NCBI GenBank assembly: GCA_010094025.1
Contig: ML991913.1
Coordinates: 1-21,903, forward strand
DNA length: 21,903 bases
Reading direction: 5' to 3'
DNA from: Viridothelium virens
Taxonomy: Eukaryota; Ascomycota; Dothideomycetes; Trypetheliales; Trypetheliaceae
The notes below the pieces were generated by a model, which ran no database searches, was not told where the DNA came from, and saw nothing but the letters and a program-made list of their open reading frames with translations. Positions 1-7,571 of the stretch are shown one piece after another. Made by a program: the position numbers and the translations under genes. Numbering within the stretch: the first letter of the stretch is position 1; each line of letters opens with the position of its first letter.

Positions 1-172
1 GACGTAATTCGTGCACTTGCGCGTGTATGAGGGTGAAGATTTGTGTACGGAGGCCTTCAGCTCCTTCAGATTCAAGATCTAAGAGGTCGAGCGCATCATG
101 AGATAGCTGGCTATTCTCAATAACCTTTGTCGACAGGTTTCGAGTTCTTTTTGATGTTCGAACTGGTCCCAT
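1..172 (-). CDS. Partial unrecognised protein, N-terminal 57 residues
   Basis: An open frame on the minus strand starts at an ATG at 172-170 and runs without a stop to the window edge, so only the N-terminus is visible. It begins MGPVRTSKRTRNLST and continues with an acidic, leucine-rich helix-like stretch (DALDLLDLESEGAEGL). The frame is also open upstream of the ATG to an in-frame TAG near 232, so a further 5' exon cannot be excluded. Codon use looks coding and there is no RIP damage. I do not recognise the family. A basic N-terminus followed by an acidic helical segment fits a transposon-associated or DNA-binding protein, but that is inference only. Confidence 0.5.
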   Translation of the reverse strand, partial: MGPVRTSKRTRNLSTKVIENSQLSHDALDLLDLESEGAEGLRTQIFTLIHAQVHELR

Positions 173-620
173 TTCTGAGGTAAACAAGAGCGACGCGTCG
201 GTTAACGCGTCAACGGCGGCGACAGCAGCAGATCGCTACTGCCTCCTAAAAGAGGATCAATCGTAGATAGAAGAGGAGAGCCGTCCGAGTAAAGTCCAGA
301 TCGGGAGTGTAACTGCGCGGTCTCGCCATTCTCTTATCAATGATCGAGGTTTGAGCCCAAATGTTGAAAGAATCACGTGCAGCAAGTCACGTGTAAGATC
401 AGTTTATAAGTTATGGGTCCCCTACGAGTAAGTACGGGTGCAGGGGTGCGGCTGTGTCGACGATACCGTATCGGGCCATTCTACCCCCCCGAAAAGGCAG
501 TCTCTATTTCCCGATACAATTTCGCCGTGCCCATTTTTTATTTTTAAAAAATCTGTAGCTTCTTTAATATTTAAGACCACCACTAACATCTTTCCTCCCG
601 TCCAAATTCTGATAGTGTCC
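173..620. other. Non-coding stretch with candidate LTR edge and paired E-boxes
   Basis: I see no convincing gene. Two perfect CACGTG palindromes lie at 374-379 and 388-393, a possible bHLH-type site. On the minus strand the sequence reads ...TTTCAACA and then TTTGGGCTCAAACC (about 362 down to 348). This resembles the end of an LTR followed by a primer-binding-like segment, about 180 bases ahead of the ORF at 172-1. The other LTR end was not found, so an LTR is only a possibility. A small 65-codon plus-strand frame at 438-635 has no coding signs. Confidence 0.3.
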
Positions 621-624
621 TCTG

Positions 625-672
625 CCGAAGTTTAGCCGGCTATGACGCAGAGTCGGAGTCGGCGAAATACCT
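625..672 (+). repeat. Copy 1 of a dispersed 46-48 bp motif
   Basis: The segment starts CCGAAGTTTAGCCGGC and ends AGTCGGAGTCGGCGAAATACC with a variable middle. It aligns by eye, in the same orientation, with 9555-9600. Both copies are followed by a pyrimidine-rich leader-like region. The second copy lies upstream of the DUF3435 captain-like gene, so the motif may mark the 5' end or promoter of related mobile elements. Confidence 0.45.
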
Positions 673-1084
673 ACTGTAGCCCTCCGTTGATAATTGAAGA
701 AGGCCTTCTAAGACCTTTATTCGTCTCATAATTGTTTACGGAGCGCGCCCTCTGGGCTATTTTATTCTTTCTCTCCCTCCCTTCCACCGCCTTTTCTTCT
801 CTTCCACTGACTGACCTCCCTTCTTATCTCTCTCCATCGCAGATTCTTACAATACCCCCAGTTTACAAGCAATCTATGGTATGTTTTGGATGATGATATT
901 AGTCTATCGCTAGTAAATATTATTGGTTAAATAGACCTTCTATTTAAAAGAAGAATCACCGGCCTCCTTCCGGTGTCAGAAATGGAGAGTAAAAGATATT
1001 CCCAATGGAACTGCTAAAGATATTTTGCCGGCAATAAATGCCTAGTCAGCGCCTACAAAACTCAAATCCCGATGCTACTTAGGG
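673..1084 (+). other. CT-rich leader-like region and small hairpin
   Basis: About 762-845 is a strongly pyrimidine-rich tract like those ahead of the genes at 4897, 8712 (minus) and 9871. An ATG follows at 877, directly followed by GTATGT, which could be a splice donor, but no coding frame could be followed beyond it. At 957-975 a perfect inverted repeat (CACCGG, 7-nt loop, CCGGTG) forms a short hairpin. AT-richness increases from about 890 onward. Confidence 0.3.
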
Positions 1085-2630
1085 CCCTTATTGTCCAGCA
1101 TCTCCGCTTGCTGCAGCTCTTCCTCCTGCTGTTGTTAACTTCTCCCCTCTGTTTTTAAGTTCTCACAGCTTTGCCTGCCTTGATAATCTGGAGGGTGTTG
1201 GTTGGCACGGATAGATTATTTATTATGGGCGCGTGTGTTTATATTCTGTTATCTTTTTATACTCTACTTTTTGCTCCTCACTAAAAAGATAATTATGAGG
1301 TGTTTAAATAACCTTTATGGTAGCAGCTGCCAACTCTCCTATACCTTGAACAGTTGCTAGAAGATGTGTAAAATCGCTTATATTTTTGAAGGTTGTGGGA
1401 ATCTCATGCTCTGATTCGTGTAAATAAGCATAATATCCCCTTAAAATTAAGCACATAACTGTGCATTATCTGCGGTATAAAAAAATACTAACAACGCTGA
1501 TTTGCTGAGTTAAGGGCGGATAAGGAAAGACCTTGGTAATTAAAACCCATAGCATGTCTTTTAATATCCTTCATAACTTAAGGCTATTAAAGAGTAGCTT
1601 TATTTTGTATGCCTGGGTGGATAAAGTGGCTTTATGTGCACCTAATTTAAATGCGTTAGGTGCAACAGCGTGTATTATGCCGTCCAGTTTTTTGCCGCCG
1701 AGTTAATTTATTATACTATCGCTAGTCCAGTCTTTGTTATTTTAAGCAGCGGTAGCTTTATCTTCCATCTTAGCCTTATTAAAATATTAGCATATTAAAT
1801 ATGTATTAAGGTATATACCTTATTATACTGATTCACTCTAAGCTTTTTGGAAACAGCACGTATACCATCGTCAAAGACCCGCCCCCATATTATAACATTG
1901 TACCACTGTTTATTTTTATTCTTATTCAAACCAAGATTGTGATAATACTATTAATCAGCAAGCATGTTAAGGGTAGTTGCAAGCTATCTTTGTATGCATT
2001 TACTAAGTGCTACCCATTTACCTTTGCTCAACAATACATCGCAAGAGAGATCTTAAAGCATGCTTCGGGCAACCAGCTTATCCTCCGCGTACTCAATCTT
2101 ATTGACCTCCTTAATAAATTCAGTAAAAACAGATTCGGTAGGCGGGATTTAAAAGAGTGCTTTAAGAGACTTAATCTCATTGCTGAAGGCTTTCTTAATA
2201 CCTTCTTGGTTTATATAGACAATCTATGACTTAAGCAGCAGAGTTATTTCTTAATCCCTCAGAATTTCTTCCGCGAAAACCCCAGAAGGCAATTTAAACC
2301 ATAATTCTTTCAATTCTTGATCAGGTCTTACAATGTGCGACTCTTCTTCCGTTCTGACTTTAATCTCTTCTATAGCATTTTTGGCTTCCAAGTTAGTAGG
2401 GTTACTGCATTCATCAACAGTACAGTCGGGTTTTGCCCGCTTTGGTGTATAAGGATCTGCCTCTTCATCATATCCAGATCTTTCATTGCGCTTTATGTCT
2501 GTTTGGCTCTGACACTTATGTTTTCCAATTGTTGCTGTAATATTGTCGCCAAAGTTAATAAACTCAGCAGGTGCGTAGTTACTGTTATAGGTATTCTGGA
2601 TATAGGGTGTTACTTCTGTTTTTCTGCCTT
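1085..2630 (-). pseudogene. RIP-degraded gene of about 500 codons, possible PD-(D/E)XK-like fungal family
   Basis: Read on the minus strand from about 2630 down, one frame carries long coding-like stretches broken by isolated TAA/TAG/TGA codons. N-terminal part: YTPKRAKPDCTVDEC, then LWFKLPSGVFAEEILRD, FTEFIKEVNKIEYAEDKLVA, and WYNVIIWGRVFDDGIRAVSK near 1870. Near 1830-1770 the frame changes across a GT...GCTAAT...AAG segment that looks like a mutated intron. The C-terminal part reads LGGKKLDGIIHAVAPNAF, KLGAHKATLSTQAYKIKLLF, then ATVQGIGELAAT near 1330. The order WxxxIWGRVFDDG...KKLDGI...GAxxA resembles, from memory, a fungal hypothetical family with restriction-endonuclease-like features, in which the last motif is usually GA(I/Y/M)EA. 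Here the Glu would be Lys (a G-to-A change). The degraded coding frame is fairly sure; the family is tentative. Confidence 0.55.
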
Positions 2631-2699
2631 ATTAATGTAGAGCTCTTGCGGCCTAAATTAATTAGTAGATGTTTATTTAAGTAACAGTAGCTTTGGAAT

Positions 2700-3025
2700 T
2701 GTATCTTTTTATTGGGGTTTCTGTGACTCAAATAGGGTCCAGTCTTATATAAGGTGAATCCAAGCAAGTAGCCTAAAAAACAGCTCCCTTTATTTAGAAA
2801 GATATCTTAATTCCCTCCATTAAATTCTTATGGGACTTTTATAAACCAAATAGGCTCCAATCTCGCTAAAAGTAAATCTAACCAAATAGGCTAAAAAATA
2901 CCTCCCATTTAGATTGGAGCCCCTTTAACTAGAATCTTTTAATAGGGCTTCTGCAAACTAAGTAGGCTCCAGTCTTACTTTAAGTAAATCTCACCAAGTA
3001 GGCAAGAAAATACTTCCCAAAAAAA
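2700..3025. repeat. Three degenerate tandem copies, period about 112-118 bp
   Basis: Three tandem units share GG(G/C)TTTCTGTGACTC-like, AATAGG(G/C)TCCAGTCTTA-like and TAGGC(T)AA(A)AAAATAC-like blocks. The common TCC(A/G)(A/G)TCT anchor falls at about 2738, 2856 and 2968, giving spacings of 118 and 112 bp. Copies differ at many sites, mostly C/T and G/A. No coding frame is continuous through all three units. The middle unit also holds an inverted pair (GGCTCCAATCT near 2853 and AGATTGGAGCC near 2909). Confidence 0.6.
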
Positions 3026-3473
3026 GATTATAACCCAGTTATAATTTGGGTAGCTACTGCTTAAAAAGTAAACTAACATATTACATACCGGGCTGCGATA
3101 ATTGTTTAATTCTTCGCCTGCTTGGTTGCGGTTATTTGCTGAGAAACAAGCATTATTACAGGGTAATTGTATAATTTAGAGGCTTTTTGTATACTAGTCT
3201 CCATCTAAACCAGTTTCAGAGGCAGTTTTGGTAACATTAATAAATTTTCGCCACTCCCATTTGGATGCATCTTAGTTATAAAAAAAGTTATAAACTCTTC
3301 TATAAATGTTATATTTATTATGTGTACATCTCCCCATAATAGACTATAGTCCACTGTTAAAGAAATAAAAGTGGTATATTGGGTACGCGCGTTACTGGGT
3401 CAGCTCTTAACAACGCGTTTTAGCAAAAGCTAACATCACGTAACAAATTAGGAGCTATAGGTACCTAGGTATC
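3026..3473. other. AT-rich non-coding stretch
   Basis: No gene recognised. The sequence is AT-rich to about 3370 and then becomes GC-balanced. Short open pieces on the minus strand (for example the 20 or so codons after an ATG near 3269) show no family resemblance. Confidence 0.3.
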
Positions 3474-3495
3474 TACCTAAGCACGTGCTAAGGTA
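3474..3495. repeat. 22-bp palindrome at the AT-rich/GC-balanced junction
   Basis: TACCTAAGCACGTGCTAAGG followed by TA is self-complementary except for one mismatched pair (A/A). It lies where the AT-rich block stops and the helicase relic begins. CTAAG inside it fits the CTRR consensus of a Helitron 3' end, and palindromic hairpins near such ends are characteristic of Helitrons. It could equally be a pair of fused inverted termini. Confidence 0.4.
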
Positions 3496-3957
3496 CGCGG
3501 CACCCGTGGTCAGATTGTGGGTGCAACACTTAAACGCTCTCAGCTCTGGTCGCACATTTGGGTGGTACCTCTCGCAGAGAATATGCGCCTGCAACGACCC
3601 GACATTAGCGAGTATACGAGCGCGGATGGATTTGTTGCGTGGGACCAACGAGATCTGGCGATGGACAACAGCGTTGTGGCGCTGGCTGCGGAAGTCTTTC
3701 CAAACCTACGGCGCAAGATCCTACCTCTCGAAATGCTCCGGTATGCCGCTATCCTTGCGCCCAAAAATGACATGCTGGTAGCAATCAACAGCACGCTCCT
3801 CGACGCGACACCGGGCGCCGTGTTCGTGTCAGAGTAGATTGATTTCTGCAAGGACCCCAACAACGCAGCCTCCTTCCCTCCTAAGTTCCTTCATACGGTG
3901 CAACTCCCTACCCTGACTCCCTACGCGCTGCGTCTAAAGCTTGGTAACCAAGGTCAA
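3493..3957 (+). pseudogene. PIF1-like / Helitron-type helicase fragment
   Basis: The frame GTA-CGC-GGC from 3493 reads VRGTRGQIVGATLKRSQLW, then HIWVVPLAENMRLQ, then LAAEVFPNL, YAAILAPKNDMLVAINSTLL and FPPKFLHTVQLPTLTPYALR before ending at LKLGN near 3950. This matches the conserved order of PIF1-family helicases of fungal Helitrons: PVVxRGTRxQIVxATLKRSxLW, LxxNMRL, RAILAPxNxxVxxIN, and FLxxLxxxGxPPHxLxLKxGxP. Upstream Walker A/B motifs and everything after the LKxG motif are missing, so both ends are truncated. One in-frame TAG lies at 3835-3837. The rest is open and GC-balanced, with little RIP damage. A PIF1 family assignment is fairly secure; Helitron origin is likely because free-standing copies of this subtype are usually Helitron-borne. 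Its 3' end overlaps the next gene antisense. Confidence 0.7.
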
Positions 3958-4151
3958 GTATGTTGGCCTCATCTGGTAGTGGTAACATTCTGGCGAGTTT
4001 AGCGGCTTGGATGTCATCCAAATACCTCTGGAGCTGGAACCTTATTTCATTCCCTACACGTTCTGTATAGGCTCGGAGTTCGGCCTAGAATAATATCGGT
4101 CAGCATGGTTTGTGCGAAGCGGTGTGAGCGACTTACAGCGCTCAATGCCAT
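3908..4151 (-). CDS. Small spliced hypothetical protein (63 aa), probably truncated
   Basis: Minus strand: exon 1 is 4151-4137 (MALSA), then an intron 4136-4085 (52 bp, GTAAGT donor, TGCTGACC branch-like sequence, TTCTAG acceptor), then exon 2 4084-3908 ending in TAG. The phase is 0/0 and the spliced product reads AELRAYTERVGNEIRFQLQR...KLARMLPLPDEANILD and ends LDAARRESG. A TATA box lies about 30 bases ahead of the ATG. The last 15-16 codons lie antisense to the end of the helicase relic. The natural C-terminus may therefore have been replaced at a breakpoint near 3957. The first part looks like a charged helical protein. I do not recognise the family, and a function cannot be assigned. Confidence 0.5.
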
Positions 4152-4178
4152 GATCTGAGCAAGTTGGATCGGCTTGAC

Positions 4179-4186
4179 TTATAAAA
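4179..4186 (-). promoter_or_regulatory. TATA box of the 63-aa gene
   Basis: On the minus strand this reads TTTTATAA, followed by G, about 30 bases upstream of the ATG at 4151. A pyrimidine-containing stretch precedes it. A start so close to the TATA box would leave an extremely short leader. Confidence 0.4.
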
Positions 4187-4189
4187 GAG

Positions 4190-4896
4190 GTAGAAACAGA
4201 GAGACGCTGCCAGTGCTTGAAGCTGTCCGCTTGGAAGAGCTGGCAAAGAGTAGGAAGTGAAACCGGCAGATAATGAGAAGAAAGGAAACTTCCGCGAGCA
4301 GTCGCAAGTGCGGACTGCTTAACAGCAAACAGCAGGACTTGTGGGAGAAGAAGTGGAGAGTGGACGACGCTGAAACGCTTTCGGAGGGATTTTGAGATCG
4401 AGATCGTCTGACTGAGGAGAGTGCAAGAGGGAGCCGAGCGTTGCTGGCGCCGAAAAAACCCGAAGGTAGGTCGCGCGCTTGAGGCTGTTCGGCAGCAGAA
4501 GTTCGACGAGACGCTCGATCGACGCGAAGAGAGAGTCGTTGAGGTAGTAAGTCAAAGATCGAAGTCTCGCGCCAACAATCCTCTCAGTGGGTCCCCTGCG
4601 GTGAATGATCTGATCCGGAGTCTCTCACTTTGCTGCCTAACGCGTACACGCCGTCCACTTTACTACGACGCGTCCTGTCATATAAGAGGCCCACTTTCGT
4701 GTGCTCAAAAGCTTTGCTCTGTTCTCGTACGCTGTCTCTCTCTCTTACACCATCTACTCTCTGCTCGCGCGACCTGGTCTACCGGTCTCCCATTTCAGCT
4801 TTCTTTCTTCAGCTTATCAAAGCTCTCTCTCCGTCACTCTTCTCTCTTGCTCTCGCGACCGCGCCATCCTTCGCGGCCTGAAATCGCCTTGCCATA
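4190..4896 (+). promoter_or_regulatory. Divergent intergenic region; TATA at 4679-4686 and CT-rich leader
   Basis: No convincing gene lies here although several frames are open by chance in this GC-balanced DNA. The plus-strand TATATAAG-like box at 4679-4686 is followed by about 190 bases very rich in C and T, including CTCTCTTACACCATCTA. The same CTCTCTTACACCATCTT string occurs in the leader of the minus-strand gene at 8712 (near 8820-8806). This supports the two cysteine-rich genes being paralogues with related promoters. Confidence 0.5.
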
Positions 4897-5640
4897 ATGT
4901 CGTCTCCACCAGGACATTCTGACCTGCGCGGATCACGTCCACCTGATGCTCAGGGTTTGAATCATAAATTGATTCACCTTTGGAATCTAAGCCGCCCTTC
5001 CCTTCTTGTGTGAGTCTCTGTACTGTTGTAGTTACGGATGGTGTTTTCAGTCTTTAATTGAAAGAACGGTACCGAGGTCAAGAAAAGCGACCTTTTGTCC
5101 CTGCTTTGGACTGCCTGTACTGTCTCTCAGAATAAGGGCGACATTGATCCACTTACGTCGTGGGTTTTGGCGACGACAAATGATCCAACAAACGGCGCAG
5201 GTCTACTGCCTGCTTTTCGCATCGTCCGTGAGCCAGAATCTCGCAACCGTAACGTGGCTTCCTTCAATACCTCGCGCAAAGATCGCCAGCAGCTCCTGAC
5301 TGGGATTTTGTCATATTGCTCAATGGGCTACAAACCAAACAACCCGTCGTGTGGCAATTGTGTTGCTAGCAATGGACCTTTTACAGTCTATGCCAAGCTT
5401 TATGTAGCCGAGGGCGTGCCTTTTGAGAATGGAAGCTGCACCAATTGTGTGTTTACTGGCAAGAAGGATTGTAGTGGTAAGTCGTTCTATCCGTTGTGTT
5501 CCAGCAATTGCTTACGCTGGGTTTTAGAGAAAACACGACCCGGCGGCGCATCGCGACCTAGAGCATCGGCGCCTAAGGCGGAATTGCATCGTCTCCGAAT
5601 TGCGACGCGCGACAGGACCTTTCTATGGTTCAGTCTCCTA
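4897..5640 (+). pseudogene. Broken DUF3716-like cysteine-rich gene (copy A)
   Basis: A start at 4897 (MSSPPGHSDLRGSRPP...) is followed by a likely intron beginning at GTGAGT (5010). The reading frame that follows (from about 5080: LLSLLWTACTVSQNKGDIDP) cannot be joined to exon 1 by the obvious CAG acceptor at 5050 without meeting a stop. The 5' structure is therefore unresolved or broken. The core at 5310-5475 is cysteine-rich: CSMGYKPNNPSCGNCVASNG, then GSCTNCVFTGKKDCS. This is the paired CxxC...C / CxxC...C pattern of fungal DUF3716. A second intron fits at 5477-5527 (GTAAGT...TTTTAG, 51 bp), at the same place relative to the last cysteine as in copy B. Downstream the frame runs into Ty3/gypsy integrase sequence, with the junction near 5580-5650, so the C-terminus is lost. 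The metal-binding role is inferred from the cysteines; the function of the family is unknown. Confidence 0.55.
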
Positions 5641-5643
5641 GAG

Positions 5644-7420
5644 GTGGACGGCAGGGTGAATTCGGAGTCGCTCAATGCTCTCGATGTTTGTGGCCCTTTG
5701 CCTACTGAATAGCCGGGGTATATCGCGGTACCTAAGCCCTGCTTGTTGGAACTTATTAGAACCCTTTCTGACTTCCAGCAGATTTTCAATTGGCATGATA
5801 CTACTGGGATGCAGTTTTACTTAAACGTCGTCCAGCACCTCAAAATACTTCGAGTCCAACATAGGCTGACTACGCCATACTATCCCCAAACAAATGGAAA
5901 AGTCGAACGCTTTAACGGCACACTGGGCGAAGCCCTCACGAAGATGTGTATTGGCGAAAGTGTCCACAATTGGGACTCGCATGTCCCTGTTGCTTTATTC
6001 GCCGCTCGAGTACGCCAGCATTCAGTGATGAAAGAGTCTCCATACTACCTTGTTTACGGTCGACATCCACAATTACCTGACGATACGAACGAACCCGCGA
6101 ATCTCGACGAAACCTTAGAACAACGCCTCAAATGCGTACGACATGCCCGAGACCTCACGAACGACCTCCTTCTTGACAAACCCATCCTCACCGAACGTAT
6201 ACCGAAAGATAGAGTTACAACAGAGATGGGTTCGAGGTACAATGTTGGCAACTGGGTATTAGTTCGTAACGAGCAGAAGACAAAGTTTCAACCTCACTGG
6301 ATTGGTCCGTACGAGATGACAAAAGCAAGTTCATTGGGAACGTATTAAATAGAAACTCCAGAGGGTAACGCGATGAAGCATCTCTTCCACGGCTCACGTC
6401 TTATCCGCGTGCGAGCAGATAACCCTACCCAATTCTGGTCGAAGCCTCAGATACACCAACAGGCGCAGCAGTTCAGTATAGGCCCCTCAACACCAGAGCT
6501 CGATGAGGTTCTCAACCGAGAAGCGGTCGATACAATGCCGGCCTTCGACGAACTCGCGGAATTTAAGAGAGCAGAATGAACACAGCAGTTACGGGACATA
6601 CAAATTAGGCGGGCGAATGCTGCTCCAAACGCCGACCTACACGCGGACGTGCAGGATCTGGTAGGGGAGGATATTACGGACGTGACGGGACAACTGGGAG
6701 AACCGGCCTCAATGCCTACCTCAACATCTACGATGTCCGGCCATGAACAGCCGATGAGTAGAGAGGTCGCTCCAATGTAGACGGGGAGGACGCCAATAGT
6801 GACGAGTGCAGCCAGACCTGCCGCCGATTTCAATTGAAGGGCCCCCGATGCGGCCAGAAGCTACTCCATCAGGCTCCGATGAAAGGAGCAGCCGCGCCGA
6901 TGTAATCTATGATGGCGCAGATGATTTAGTGGAAGATTTGGCGGGGACGCCTGCCAGTAGCGATGCACAGAAGTCAGGCAGCAGACTACCCGGAATGACG
7001 GATGCATCGGCTCAAGACCTGCCTACGTCTAGAGGGGCAGGCAGTATGTTATTCTACCGGAGGTTGAAGATCCTATGGATATGGATGCTGTAGATCAGTC
7101 CTCGATCCCGATCTTTGAAGGTAGAGATCCCGATAGAGGGTTGGGAACAGGGTGTAGCGATCCTGATAGCATCCTGGGTGAAGTAGCTAATTCGAATAGG
7201 ATGTAGATGGACGAATCTATTAATTACCTTTGGTGAGCAGAAGCGCCAGAGCTTCTAGGACCACCGATCCTGGTGTTGATTCCTTGACTACAACTAGATT
7301 GGTTGATGAACAGTAGCGAGATGGAGTCGGTTACAATCTACGGAATAGGCGTGTCCCTAGTCGAAAGGCGCAAGGCTGGGCTCTGGAAGTAGCTAAATCT
7401 ATACTAAACCGTTACTTGTT
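5644..7420 (+). pseudogene. Ty3/gypsy integrase and polyprotein C-terminal relic
   Basis: The plus frame contains LDVCGPLPTE (first catalytic Asp, codon 5683-5685), then after a TAG WHDTTGMQF (second Asp, 5797-5799), then YYPQTNGKVERFNG with the catalytic Glu at 5905-5907. Exactly 35 residues separate the second Asp and the Glu, the D,D(35)E signature of retroviral-type integrases. NWDSHVPVALFAARVRQHS, YYLVYGRHPQLPDD and HWIGPYEM (GPY/F module) follow, as in Ty3/gypsy elements. Only 37 codons separate the first two acidic residues, fewer than usual, so some core is deleted. In-frame stops at 5710, 6346, 6577 and 6778 fit CAG/CAA-to-TAG/TAA or similar changes. After 6800 the frame shifts into an acidic Ser/Pro-rich tail, ending with YNLRNRRVPSRKAQG-like sequence near 7340-7420. 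Gag, protease, reverse transcriptase, RNase H and LTRs were not found. Confidence 0.8.
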
Positions 7421-7571
7421 AGAGATCTTTCTTTCGTACAGAAATTGTGGTGTTGTATTTCAGTTTCGTAAAATCGTTAGAGCTAATTATCAAATTCTTT
7501 AAGAAGGCCTAGCAAATGCCAGCAGAAAGCCAATTCCAAAGCAACCCATCGAACCGAACCTCCGCAAGTCC
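7421..7571. other. Short convergent intergenic region
   Basis: This 150-base AT-leaning spacer lies between the end of the gypsy relic (plus) and the stop codon of the DUF3716-like gene (minus). It should hold the 3' end signals of both. No LTR-like TG...CA repeat or polypurine tract was seen. Confidence 0.3.

Noticed and set aside
2700-3025. CRISPR array
   Set aside because: The units are whole-length tandem repeats without unique spacers, in a fungal context.
4319-4922. Several overlapping open frames on both strands (up to 158 codons)
   Set aside because: They lie in a CT-rich leader and promoter region, overlap each other, and show no motif; openness follows from low AT content.
4945-4975. 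tRNA B-box-like sequence (GGTTTGAATCA)
   Set aside because: No A-box, acceptor stem or anticodon arm could be built around it; no tRNA or rRNA gene was recognised anywhere in the window.
5006-5299. 97-codon frame overlapping copy A of the DUF3716-like gene
   Set aside because: Different frame from the cysteine module and lacking any motif; explained as an open shadow frame.
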